Source: an archaeon GW2011_AR19 (GTDB lineage Archaea; Nanobdellota; Nanobdellia; Pacearchaeales; GW2011-AR1). From it: a stretch of 48,218 bases of DNA. Positions within the stretch are counted from its first letter, which is position 1. The number at the start of each line of letters is the position of its first letter. Made by a program: the position numbers and the translations under genes. The stretch lies in assembly GCA_000806015.1 (NCBI GenBank), contig JWKY01000008.1:1-48218 (forward strand), read 5' to 3'. Below, in pieces: positions 39,637 through 48,205 of this stretch. Below the pieces are notes generated by a model. The model was not told the DNA's origin. It made no database searches and saw nothing but the letters and a program-made list of their open reading frames with translations.

Positions 39637-40842
39637 TCAAATAATCTCGCCGAATCCAATTAATCTCCAATGTCCTTTAAGATTTCTTGCAAGCCCGACG
39701 TTGTTTCCTTTTAGCGCAACTATTGGAATATTTAATGATACTTCTATTTCACTTGCGCCATTTAGGGTATCATTTTTTATTTTTTCAACAATTCCGACAG
39801 TGATTGTTGTATTGACGCTCATCATAAGCATTTCTTTTGTTTTTATTGGCTCGACCGGGTTTTTATCTTCTGTTCCTAAAATTTCTTTAAAAAGTTTTGT
39901 TTTTATTTTTGTGTTATATGTTATTTCCGGAAGTTTTCCTTTAAGAGAAACAATGCACCCGGTTAATGAATCTGATTTTGTTAAAATCGGGTCAAGATTT
40001 GTTTCAATAGAAATGCTTGTTCCAGGAATAACTTGAGTAACTGATTGATTTCCTTTATATAAAGAAATAATTTTTGTTGTCAGTGTTTGATATATTTTGT
40101 CGTGGGCTTTTTTAATAATCATCCCGGGCTTGATTTCAATTTCATCCCCAATTTTTAATGTTCCTTGTTTTAAGATTCCTCCAAGAACTCCTCCATGCAG
40201 ATTTTTAATTTCTGTTCCCGGACGATTTATATCAAAACTTCTTGCAACTAAAAAAATAGGTTCAAGGGAAATGTCTTTTTTAGGGATTTTCAACTTTGTG
40301 AGTGTCTCTATTAATTTGTCTATATTAATTTCTTGCTGAGCTGAAATAGGAATAATCTCTGCGTTTTCAGCAATTGTGCCTTTTGTAAATTGTTTAATTT
40401 TCCGGTAATTTTCTAATGCTTTTTCCTTTGAGACTAAGTCTATTTTATTTTGAACAATAATTATATTCTCTATTTTTTTTGCTTCTAAAACCATTAAGTG
40501 TTCGCGGGTTTGAGGTTTTATTCCTTCATTTGCAGCAATAACAAGAATGGCAGCGTCAATAATTGCCGCCCCTGAAAGCATTGTTGCCATAAGCATTTCG
40601 TGCCCCGGAGTGTCAATAAAACTTATGTATCTGATTGGTCTGCCTTTTTTAAGATTATATTTTCCATTTTCTTCGTAGATTGTAGCATCAGCGTATCCTA
40701 ATTTAATTGTAATTCCTCTTTTTAATTCTTCAGAATGCGTATCTGCGAATTTTCCAGTTAGTCTGCTAAGTAAAGTTGTTTTTCCATGGTCTATATGTCC
40801 GACCATTCCAATATTTATTTCCGGCAGTTCTGATTTTTCCAT
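39637..40842 (-). CDS. eif2g: Translation initiation factor aIF2, gamma subunit
   Basis: 401 residues; the GTPase that brings Met-tRNAi to the small subunit. G1 is GMVGHIDHGKTTL, switch 2 DTPGHEMLMATMLSGAAIID, G4 VQNKID, G5 SAQ. Domain II/III pieces include NLHGGVLGGILKQGTLKIGD. The end is GNNVGLARNLKGHWRLIGFG. Archaeal aIF2-gamma usually carries a zinc knuckle with four Cys after G-Y-A-D-A; here that stretch (TIYEENGKYNLKKGRPIRYI) has no Cys, so the zinc site has been lost, as happens in some lineages. It is divergent from the GHKL-like gene. Confidence 0.96.
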   Translation of the reverse strand: MEKSELPEINIGMVGHIDHGKTTLLSRLTGKFADTHSEELKRGITIKLGYADATIYEENGKYNLKKGRPIRYISFIDTPGHEMLMATMLSGAAIIDAAILVIAANEGIKPQTREHLMVLEAKKIENIIIVQNKIDLVSKEKALENYRKIKQFTKGTIAENAEIIPISAQQEINIDKLIETLTKLKIPKKDISLEPIFLVARSFDINRPGTEIKNLHGGVLGGILKQGTLKIGDEIEIKPGMIIKKAHDKIYQTLTTKIISLYKGNQSVTQVIPGTSISIETNLDPILTKSDSLTGCIVSLKGKLPEITYNTKIKTKLFKEILGTEDKNPVEPIKTKEMLMMSVNTTITVGIVEKIKNDTLNGASEIEVSLNIPIVALKGNNVGLARNLKGHWRLIGFGEII

Positions 40843-40919
40843 ATATTTAAGTTAATAGATTGCTTTATAATATTTTTGATTATATAAATGGTTTTAAACA
40901 GAATCTAATTGAAATTTCT

Positions 40920-41498
40920 ATGGAATTATTTAAACCATCAGAGAAAATTTTAGAGATTATTTGTTCTGATGTTGATGAATTGAGTTATTCTTATGAGATT
41001 TATCCGAAAAGAACCATGAATCTCAATGAAAGAGACGTCAGATTATTCGTGCCAAGATTGTATTCAGGGATACAGGAATTTTATGATTTGGGTCTTGAAA
41101 TACGTGTTGGAGGAAGGCTTGCCTATCAGAAAATATGGAATGTCTCGGGAGAGGCTTTAAAAAACTGCTATGATCACGGGCCTAAAAACAAGGAAGTTTT
41201 GTTTGGGTTGTTTTTGGGAGACAAGGGAGTTTGCTATGGATTTTGCGATCAGGGAGGTTATTTTAAAAATGAAAAAATAAAAAACCAGTATGAAAATAAA
41301 GTTGAAATTACTGAATTTAATAAAAGAACTTTAAAAGATAATCATCAGTCCGGAGTTAATGAAAATATTTTCTGTTACTCAGATTTTATTGAAGTTGATT
41401 CTGAAAAAGGAATTTTATATTGTGTTCAGTTAAAAGAAAATATTATTGCTCCTGAAGGAGAAAAAGGAAATTCGTATTTTTTTAAAAGAGATGGATGA
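40920..41498 (+). CDS. Orphan GHKL-type ATPase-like protein
   Basis: 192 residues starting MELFKPSEKILEIICSDVDE. The middle has EALKNCYDHG (like an N-box, E-x-x-x-N-x-x-x-H-G), then GVCYGFCDQGGYFKNEKIKN (like the D-x-G-x-G box), then LKDNHQSGVNENIFCYSDFI (like G-x-G lid and following strand). This order matches histidine-kinase-type ATPase domains, but no kinase dimerisation helix, sensor or receiver is attached. It might be an anti-sigma-like or regulatory ATP-binding protein; the function is unknown. The ATG at 40920 is chosen over a TTG at 40860. Confidence 0.5.
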   Translation: MELFKPSEKILEIICSDVDELSYSYEIYPKRTMNLNERDVRLFVPRLYSGIQEFYDLGLEIRVGGRLAYQKIWNVSGEALKNCYDHGPKNKEVLFGLFLGDKGVCYGFCDQGGYFKNEKIKNQYENKVEITEFNKRTLKDNHQSGVNENIFCYSDFIEVDSEKGILYCVQLKENIIAPEGEKGNSYFFKRDG

Positions 41499-41539
41499 AT
41501 AGGTTATTAAATTGCAGAATTAGTTTTTAAGGTTTGGGA

Positions 41540-41950
41540 TTAATTTGATTTCTCATAATTTTTCATAGAAATTGTTAAATCATCATTGATTTTTTTAGCC
41601 CAGGGTCTATTCCAGTTTCCACAATCACATCTTTCTCCATATATTTTTAATATTCTATCATTACAGATTTCTTCATTCTTCTGAATTTGCTTGATTGTCA
41701 AACTTTTTTCTAAACTAATTAGATTAATAATTTTATCATAATTATCCAGACACCTTTCTCTAAATGCATAATTATTTTTTTCCTTCCCTTTTTTATATAA
41801 TTCAAATGCTTTATTAAACCACCCTTGTTTTTTAGCGATTTTTCCTGCAAGAAAAAAATATCCTGCTTTTTCAGCTAAAGAAATTCCTTTTTTTATTTTT
41901 CTTTTATTATATGATTCAGATATTTTATTTAATAATTTTTTAAGTGTCAT
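41540..41950 (-). CDS. Hypothetical 136-aa protein, last gene of the S6e-side cluster
   Basis: Starts MTLKKLLNKISESYNKRKIK. A helical, TPR-like first half (KAGYFFLAGKIAKKQGWFNK, AFELYKKGKEKNNYAFRERC) leads to a Cys-containing end ERCDCGNWNRPWAKK. It is one base from the next upstream gene, so part of a tight operon of unknown proteins transcribed leftward. The family is not recognised. Confidence 0.6.
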   Translation of the reverse strand: MTLKKLLNKISESYNKRKIKKGISLAEKAGYFFLAGKIAKKQGWFNKAFELYKKGKEKNNYAFRERCLDNYDKIINLISLEKSLTIKQIQKNEEICNDRILKIYGERCDCGNWNRPWAKKINDDLTISMKNYEKSN

Positions 41951-41951
41951 T

Positions 41952-42305
41952 TTAATTTTTTGAAAATATTTTATATATTAAATTTTTTAATTTTTCATTT
42001 TTGTCGTCTTTAATAATTTTGTTAAAAAAATCAATTGCCTTATTTTTATTAAATCCACTATAAATTACTTCTATCCCATCTTCCATCTTATTTTCAATAA
42101 ACTTATTGTCTTTTATAATATGATAAATATCTTTTGAAATGACTACTTCATATGCCCCTGAATTAAGTTGTTTAACCAGATTAACTCGTTTTTCATAAAG
42201 AGGATACTCTCTGGTATTTACTTTCAAAATGCCGAGTTTTTTTCCAATTCCTTTATCTTTGAGAATTTCTAGTCCGTTAAAAAAATTTTCAAATGTTTTT
42301 GTCAT
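41952..42305 (-). CDS. Hypothetical 117-aa protein
   Basis: Starts MTKTFENFFNGLEILKDKGI and includes LVKQLNSGAYEVVISKDIYH and GFNKNKAIDFFNKIIKDDKN. It is a mixed alpha/beta soluble protein with no known motif. It is packed between its neighbours with 1-bp gaps. Confidence 0.6.
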   Translation of the reverse strand: MTKTFENFFNGLEILKDKGIGKKLGILKVNTREYPLYEKRVNLVKQLNSGAYEVVISKDIYHIIKDNKFIENKMEDGIEVIYSGFNKNKAIDFFNKIIKDDKNEKLKNLIYKIFSKN

Positions 42306-42306
42306 T

Positions 42307-42789
42307 TTAAATTATTTTTGAATCTGGATTTATTTCTTTGATTATTTTTGCTAATCCTGAAGATTTTACTTTTTCTTCAGTCCAAAAAGAATTTGCTCGG
42401 GTGTTTCCCATCGGAACACCATCAAATATACAGCATTCTGACCCCCCTCTATACACATTATACATAAAAGAAGTTGATACGCCTGTTACTGGATCGATCA
42501 TATTAATATTTCTTTCTGTTGGTGTTATAAAATATATAACCCCTTTGACTTTTCTTGAAAGTGTTCCATATTCTTTTAAAAGGTTTTCTGGTAATTTTTG
42601 ATCAGGCCCTTCATAAATTACTTGTTTCTTTTTATCTAAATATTTTACAATTTCTATCTTTTCTATGCTTTCTGGGACTCCTCTATATAATCCTCCTTGT
42701 CCAAACATATCAATCCCTTTTATTCTTTCAAATAGTTCTGAACTTTCTGGATATTCTGCTGGAATAAATATTTTAATTTCATTTGTCAT
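42307..42789 (-). CDS. Hypothetical 160-aa protein
   Basis: Starts MTNEIKIFIPAEYPESSELF. Notable are RIKGIDMFGQGGLYRGVPES, VKGVIYFITPTERNINMIDP and GGSECCIFDGVPMGNTRANS, with a Cys-Cys pair. It is soluble and strand-rich. I cannot assign a family. It shares the MTN/MTK start context with the neighbouring small genes. Confidence 0.6.
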   Translation of the reverse strand: MTNEIKIFIPAEYPESSELFERIKGIDMFGQGGLYRGVPESIEKIEIVKYLDKKKQVIYEGPDQKLPENLLKEYGTLSRKVKGVIYFITPTERNINMIDPVTGVSTSFMYNVYRGGSECCIFDGVPMGNTRANSFWTEEKVKSSGLAKIIKEINPDSKII

Positions 42790-42790
42790 T

Positions 42791-42967
42791 TTATTTATTT
42801 TGCATTCTATTATAATTTTGTTTTATTTTATACTCTGGATTTTTATGATTCTCTATTTTATTCTCGGTTTTTTCTCTTGGAGTGTTAACTATTCTATTGA
42901 TTTTCTCAAAGAATTTATCAATGTAATATTTTCCAGGCGCTGTAAAATGTTCTATGTGGTTTGTCAT
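42791..42967 (-). CDS. Small 58-aa protein at the head of the cluster
   Basis: Minus-strand ATG at 42965-42967 and TAA at 42791-42793. It starts MTNHIEHFTAPGKYYIDKFF and has a Lys/Asn-rich end. A TATA-like AGATTTAAATAG (minus strand, about 42984-42995) lies about 20 bp upstream, giving this gene its own promoter. It ends one base before the 160-aa gene. The family is unknown. Confidence 0.5.
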   Translation of the reverse strand: MTNHIEHFTAPGKYYIDKFFEKINRIVNTPREKTENKIENHKNPEYKIKQNYNRMQNK

Positions 42968-43040
42968 AATCTATATAGAAAAAAGAACTATTTAAATCTT
43001 TTGATTATTGTAACTTAAGAATAATAACACTTGTGAGATT

Positions 43041-43268
43041 TTAATTATAAGCCCGATGTGTCTCCCAAAATTCAATATTTGGATTTTGTGTCTTTTTGGC
43101 TTGGTCGCCATACATTAATTCAGAAAGAACATAATTCTTGTTAGACTGCGAGTCTTTAATAATTTTTTCAGAACTAACTCTTCTTCCTTTAACCATAAGG
43201 TCTGTATTTGAATATAGCTTTTTCATTTCTCTTTCAAATTCATCTTGATTAAATTCTTGGGTTGTCAT
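43041..43268 (-). CDS. Hypothetical 75-aa protein downstream of S6e
   Basis: Starts MTTQEFNQDEFEREMKKLYS and includes VKGRRVSSEKIIKDSQSNKN and PNIEFWETHRAYN at the end. It begins 5 bp after the S6e stop, so it is probably co-transcribed with S6e. The family is not recognised. Confidence 0.55.
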   Translation of the reverse strand: MTTQEFNQDEFEREMKKLYSNTDLMVKGRRVSSEKIIKDSQSNKNYVLSELMYGDQAKKTQNPNIEFWETHRAYN

Positions 43269-43273
43269 TTTAT

Positions 43274-43720
43274 TTATTTTTTCTCTTCTGATTTAGCAGA
43301 TACAAAAATTTCTTCCAAGGGTTTTTTTCCTTCCTTAATAATTTTCAAATTAATTTGGACAATATCCGGGCTTATTACTCTTCCGCGAACTGTTTTTCTT
43401 AATCTTAATCCTTTTGGAGTGTAATCAGATCTTTTTCTTTTTCCTTCTCGTCTTGGGCGTTTTTTCATTCCTTTTTCATAGCTCAATAAGGCTCTTCCTA
43501 ATCCCGTTCCAGGAATAGATTCTAATGCAGTAAATCCTGCTTTGTCGCTTGCGCCAGTTATTTCAAATTCATAATCTTCAAGAGATTTTAATTCTGAAGC
43601 TAAATCAAGATCTTTTCCTAAAATTTTCTGGTGAAGCTCTTTTCCTTCTACGCCTTTAGCTTCTGTTTCTAATTTGTATGTTTTTCCGCTTTTAGTTCCG
43701 ATATTTATTTTGAAAACCAT
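43274..43720 (-). CDS. rps6e: 30S ribosomal protein S6e
   Basis: 148 residues. MVFKINIGTKSGKTYKLETE, the diagnostic LEDYEFEITGASDKAGFTAL (G-x-S/T-D-K-x-G-F), and RREGKRKRSDYTPKGLRLRK, TVRGRVISPDIVQINLKIIK are typical of archaeal S6e (about 125-150 residues). It has a short Lys/Glu tail. It is divergent from the PolB-like exonuclease gene at 43802 and leads the minus-strand small-gene cluster. Confidence 0.96.
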   Translation of the reverse strand: MVFKINIGTKSGKTYKLETEAKGVEGKELHQKILGKDLDLASELKSLEDYEFEITGASDKAGFTALESIPGTGLGRALLSYEKGMKKRPRREGKRKRSDYTPKGLRLRKTVRGRVISPDIVQINLKIIKEGKKPLEEIFVSAKSEEKK

Positions 43721-43801
43721 AAAAATTAATGTTCTTCAAGGTTTTTAAAGATTGTCCATTAATATAATAATTAATATAAAGCAGGTTTTTGATGGGAATT
43801 T

Positions 43802-46258
43802 ATGGGTTTTTGGATTAATAATTTTGCAGAGTTTGAGAGAAAGCAAAAACGCAAGAATCGCTTAATTTTAAATTTTTCATATATTTCTAATTCTTCAGAA
43901 CGCAAAAATGTTAAGGTTTTTGTTGAGCAAAATGTAAAAGTTCCAACAAAATTTATTAACCAATACCTTAGCAAAGAAATTCTTAGCTCTTTTGCCGGAA
44001 ATAATAATTTTGAAGATTTAACTATTCAGAAAAAATCAAGAGGAAAATTTGATGTTTTGAGCATAGAAGTCCCAAACGACAGGGCTTTTTTAAACAAACT
44101 TCCTAATTATTTTCAGATAGGAAATTACGACAAATTATTAAGATTTGGGGGAGCTTATCCGGATAGAAAAATTATTCTAAATAGCAAACTTGAAAAATTA
44201 TTCGGAGAAAATTCAGAAATTGAATTAAAAGATTTATCTGGAATAAGTTTTGGAGATTTTTTAAATGAAAAAGAACTTAATTCTCTTCCCTACATAGTTC
44301 TTGATATAGAGAAGCCGTTATGGAAAAAAGATTTTGAAAAAAGAGAACTTAAATGGAGAGAGAATATATTAAAAGCTGAGAAAAAATATTCTAAACTTCC
44401 TGGAGCAGAGCAAGAAGCTCAAAAAAAGAAACATGAGCAAAGACAGAGAATTATAAAAAATTTAGAAGATAAATTAACAATTGAGGTTGAGGGGGTTGGA
44501 AAAGTTAAGCTGTATGAGGAAAATTTTAATTCAGAAGTTTCTTATGTAGGCACAATCTGGGGAAAAGGAAAAAAGAAGAAAAAAGAAATGTATATAATTG
44601 ATCCTAAAGATGAAATTATTTGCAAAAGATATAATGGTTTTAAAATTCTTAAATTTAAAAATGAAAAAGAATTAATCTCGGGATTTTTAGATTCTTTGCA
44701 CAAGAGAAATCCGATTATTTCTTATGGTCATAATCAGGTTTATGATATAACTCAATTAAGATTTGCGTCAGAAGATAATAAAATTATTTATGATCCTGCG
44801 GTTAAAGAAATAAAGCCAAGAAGAGATTTTGTAAGAAGTTTTTTGCAGAGGCTTAGAGAAGATATGATTTATCTTGATACTTTGTGGCTTTCAAAAATTT
44901 TTTATCCGTATCTATCTCAAAAAAGATTTGACACAAGCCATAAATTAGCAGGTGTTGCGCAGTTTCTTGATATTGATTTTACTAAATCACAAACTCATGA
45001 AGAATTAAGGATTACTGAACTTAAGAGATTAGTTGGAGAAACAAAAGAAATTAGAAAAAAAGCCATTGATGATATGTTATTTTATTCATGCGGGGATTTA
45101 GATGTCACACAAGAAATAGTTAATAGAATTAATTTCTTGCCTTTGCTTGTAAAAATGAAAGAGATTCTGCCTTTTTCCACTTTAAGCGAGATTGCTTTTT
45201 CAACAAATTCTATGAATAAACTTCATGAATTTAATCATTTTAAAAAAAATGGAAATCTCCCGTATTATGGATATGCATCAAAAGAAAGACAGGACAAACT
45301 GCAAATTTTTAAAAAAAGATTTGTCAGCATAAAAAAAGAATTATTGGGATGGGCTAAATTTAAAAAAGCAGATAAAGGAGAGTATGAAAATATCCAGGAG
45401 TTTTATCTGCCGTTGGAAGATTGGACTAAAGACGCTGCATTTAAAATAAATCCTGAATTAGAAAAAGCATATAATGAAACTAAAAATAATAAAAATGAAA
45501 ATTTTGCTTTTTTGCAATATCTCAAATCTTATATGAAAGAAATTTTTGCAGATTATTATTTTGTCAGAAGAGATGAAAAAATTTATCAATTTACTAAAAA
45601 TTTTCTTAAATTAGATAATAATGCGCTTAATGAAAATTTTAATAAAATAAAAAATAGTTTTGGCGAGGAAAATTTAAATAAAGTTATTGGTTCATTTAGA
45701 TATTTAAAAAATCATTTTAGGAGCATTTATGCTTCTTTAGAAGGCAAAGATAGAGCAATAATAAGACCTGTGCAGACATCTATTCAGGGAAATCTTTTTG
45801 AATCAGGGTTTCCTAAAATAATGGAAAAGGATTCTGACATTTTTCTTTTGAAAGAAAATTCAGAAAGCATTAGAAAAAATTTATCCCCTGCAAACGCAAG
45901 AAATCTTAATTCTTTTTTAGAAAATTTTGAAACTTTTGAAGGTTATTTAAATTCAAGCGCAAATGGTTTGTTCACCAACAAGGAGGGTGACGAGACCAAT
46001 TCAAAGGATTTAATTTATTCATATATTTATTTTAATAGATTTTCTTCCGGCAGTAAAAAATTTTTTGGAGTTTATGGAGTTTCTATTGATGAACTAAATG
46101 ATAAAATTTCAAAAGGATATGAAAGTTTATTTGAAGAAATAACTCGAAAAAATTTGAAGTTTCTTGATAATATCGGCGATTATATTTTTGTTCAAGGAAA
46201 AGGAGAGCTAAATTCTGCTGTAAAAATAAGGGATTTGGAAAAGTTTGTTGTTGAGTGA
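43802..46258 (+). CDS. PolB-family-derived 3'-5' exonuclease, polymerase motifs degenerate
   Basis: 818 residues. The DEDDy exonuclease is complete: Exo I IVLDIE (near residue 167), Exo II SYGHNQVYDITQL (N-x3-Y-D, near 309), Exo III YSCGDLDVT (Y-x3-D, near 429). The segment after it (LPFSTLSEIAFSTNSMNKLH ... NGNLPYYG) follows the PolB plan, but I find no DxxSLYPS, no KxxxNSxYG, and only a relic of YGDTDS (NIGDYIFVQGKG) near the C-terminus. It is best read as a polymerase-dead PolB relative keeping the proofreading nuclease. A two-hairpin-like insert lies near residue 728. Confidence 0.75.
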   Translation: MGFWINNFAEFERKQKRKNRLILNFSYISNSSERKNVKVFVEQNVKVPTKFINQYLSKEILSSFAGNNNFEDLTIQKKSRGKFDVLSIEVPNDRAFLNKLPNYFQIGNYDKLLRFGGAYPDRKIILNSKLEKLFGENSEIELKDLSGISFGDFLNEKELNSLPYIVLDIEKPLWKKDFEKRELKWRENILKAEKKYSKLPGAEQEAQKKKHEQRQRIIKNLEDKLTIEVEGVGKVKLYEENFNSEVSYVGTIWGKGKKKKKEMYIIDPKDEIICKRYNGFKILKFKNEKELISGFLDSLHKRNPIISYGHNQVYDITQLRFASEDNKIIYDPAVKEIKPRRDFVRSFLQRLREDMIYLDTLWLSKIFYPYLSQKRFDTSHKLAGVAQFLDIDFTKSQTHEELRITELKRLVGETKEIRKKAIDDMLFYSCGDLDVTQEIVNRINFLPLLVKMKEILPFSTLSEIAFSTNSMNKLHEFNHFKKNGNLPYYGYASKERQDKLQIFKKRFVSIKKELLGWAKFKKADKGEYENIQEFYLPLEDWTKDAAFKINPELEKAYNETKNNKNENFAFLQYLKSYMKEIFADYYFVRRDEKIYQFTKNFLKLDNNALNENFNKIKNSFGEENLNKVIGSFRYLKNHFRSIYASLEGKDRAIIRPVQTSIQGNLFESGFPKIMEKDSDIFLLKENSESIRKNLSPANARNLNSFLENFETFEGYLNSSANGLFTNKEGDETNSKDLIYSYIYFNRFSSGSKKFFGVYGVSIDELNDKISKGYESLFEEITRKNLKFLDNIGDYIFVQGKGELNSAVKIRDLEKFVVE
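45968..45997 (+). repeat. Possible two-hairpin element in the PolB-like gene
   Basis: TTGTT-CACC-AACAA followed by GGAG and GGT-GACGAG-ACC. Two adjacent short hairpins in a loop-like coding stretch (G-L-F-T-N-K-E-G-D-E-T) resemble the elements at 14405 and 18148 in layout, not in sequence. GC content is above the surroundings. Confidence 0.35.
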
Positions 46259-46364
46259 ATTTTACATCCATCTCAGTCATTGAAAATAATCTTTTTAAAA
46301 AAGATTAGACAAAACCAGAATTTTACCAAGAGGCCGTTATTGGTTTGATAGATTTTGTCGCTGT

Positions 46365-48134
46365 TCAATAACTTCGACCCCACTCGCTATTTCCTTTTCT
46401 TTTTATCTCAGAAATTTCCTGAAGAGTCTTTATTTCGCTGGAAGAAAGCAAGTCTTTGTTTTTTTTGAAATTCCTAAAGTGGGATTCTGACATATCGCTG
46501 TAAAGATAATTTTTGTCTTTTAAAACTCTTTCAAAATTTATTCCAGGAACAGAGACTGCAATTTCCATTCCTTCTGTTGCTTCATCAATAGATTTTTTTT
46601 CATGTTGAATATTTTTCAGCCTTCCGATTTTTTCTCCTTTGTCATCAATTAAACTCAAACCTTTTTTCACTTTTCCAGCTTCAACTCTTATCCCAAAAAT
46701 TGCAGGATGAGTATTTCTAAAAACATACTGATTGAGAATTTTTATTTTAAATAAAGAAGCAAGCTCCATTAAACGCTCTTTTTCAATTTCTTTTGCTTTT
46801 TGTTTTCTGAATTCAACAGCGTCTTCAATTAATTTGTAAATAACTTCATTTGTCAAGATTTTTATTTTTTCTTTTTGCTCCTGAAATAAAAATTTAGCAT
46901 CTTCGTCAATTAAAACATTAAATCCCAAGATGACCGCATCAAGTTCATTAATTTCTAAATTTGCTTTTGCTGAAGCGATATCTGTTTTTTTTATACTTCC
47001 GATTCCTGCTTTTAAGACCGGGATTTTGTTTTGTTTTAATAAAAATAATAATGCTTCTAAACTTCCAAGAGAATCTGCTTTTACAATCACCCCTTGTTTT
47101 TCAAGTAATGAGTTTATAGATTCAGACAATTGTTTTTTAAATTTTTCTTTTAATTCCTGCAGATTATTTTTATAAATTTCAAAGGGCATTCCTGAAAGAA
47201 TTTCTTCTTTTTCTCCAGAGCTAATTAATTGTATTCTTAAACCGGTTGATGCATGAACTATTTCTTTTGGTCTGAATTTTGCGCTTAAAGGTTCAATTTC
47301 TTCCAACACTCTGATTTTTGAAATTAAAGGTTTTCCTTCAAGATTTGATAATGCTATTTGGTCTGATTTTTTAAGCTGTCCGTCGTAAAGAATTGCTTCA
47401 GCATAATTCCCGGATCTTTCTTTTTTTATTTCAAGAATTACTCCCTTTGCATTTTCTCCTAATTTTAATTTATTTACAAGATATTTCTGGCTTAAACCGC
47501 ACAGCATCATTATTAATTCAGAAATTCCCTGCTGTGTTCTTGCAGAGCATGGAATCAATGCGATTTTTTTTGTAAAATCAGTTATGTTATAATATAAATC
47601 TGATTCAAAGCCATATGAATTTAGGGAACCAATTAAAGTCATATATCTTTCATTGAAAGTATTTTGAATGTTCATTGCCTGCGATTCTATATTTTCTTTT
47701 AATCCCATTTTCAAATCTGTCCTCCAGCCGGAAATGTTATCTATTTTATTCAGCGCGATTAAAAAAGGAGTTTTGTTGTGTTTTAAAATTTGAATTACTT
47801 CTGCTGTTTGGAGTTTTATTCCTTCATTTATATCTATAACTAAAACTGCCAAGTCTGCCAAGCTTCCCCCGCGTTTTCTTAAATTTGTAAATGCTGCGTG
47901 CCCCGGAGTGTCAATTAATAAAAAACCGGGAATATCTAATTTAATTCCAGAACTTTCAATAAGCGGGCAGGTTTTTTTAAGCTGTTCTGCAGGATAACTT
48001 GTGAAAGAAATTTTTTGCGTTATTCCGCCTTTTTCAGTTTCCTGAACAGAAGTGTTTCTAAGAGAATCTAAAATTGAAGTTTTTCCGTGGTCAACATGAC
48101 CGCAAACTGTGACGATTGGCTGACGGATTGTCAT
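46365..48134 (-). CDS. infB: Translation initiation factor aIF5B (IF2-like)
   Basis: 589 residues; the GTPase that promotes subunit joining. G1 is TVCGHVDHGKTSILDSLRNT, switch 1 EKGGITQKIS, switch 2 LLIDTPGHAAFTNLRKRGGS, G4 LNKID, G5 PCSARTQQGI. Domain II is GVILEIKKERSGNYAEAILY. Domain III is GVIVKADSLGSLEALLFLLK. Domain IV is FGIRVEAGKVKKGLSLIDDK ... VPGINFERVLKDKNYLYSDM. Length is normal for archaeal aIF5B (about 590-600). The start at 48134 gives the standard short N-terminus. No intein is present. Confidence 0.96.
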   Translation of the reverse strand: MTIRQPIVTVCGHVDHGKTSILDSLRNTSVQETEKGGITQKISFTSYPAEQLKKTCPLIESSGIKLDIPGFLLIDTPGHAAFTNLRKRGGSLADLAVLVIDINEGIKLQTAEVIQILKHNKTPFLIALNKIDNISGWRTDLKMGLKENIESQAMNIQNTFNERYMTLIGSLNSYGFESDLYYNITDFTKKIALIPCSARTQQGISELIMMLCGLSQKYLVNKLKLGENAKGVILEIKKERSGNYAEAILYDGQLKKSDQIALSNLEGKPLISKIRVLEEIEPLSAKFRPKEIVHASTGLRIQLISSGEKEEILSGMPFEIYKNNLQELKEKFKKQLSESINSLLEKQGVIVKADSLGSLEALLFLLKQNKIPVLKAGIGSIKKTDIASAKANLEINELDAVILGFNVLIDEDAKFLFQEQKEKIKILTNEVIYKLIEDAVEFRKQKAKEIEKERLMELASLFKIKILNQYVFRNTHPAIFGIRVEAGKVKKGLSLIDDKGEKIGRLKNIQHEKKSIDEATEGMEIAVSVPGINFERVLKDKNYLYSDMSESHFRNFKKNKDLLSSSEIKTLQEISEIKRKGNSEWGRSY

Positions 48135-48205
48135 AAGAAATAAGAAAATAAAAGAAGTTAAAAGGCTTTTGATTTTTACTGAATACTGAAATTGCTCGCA
48201 ATAAA

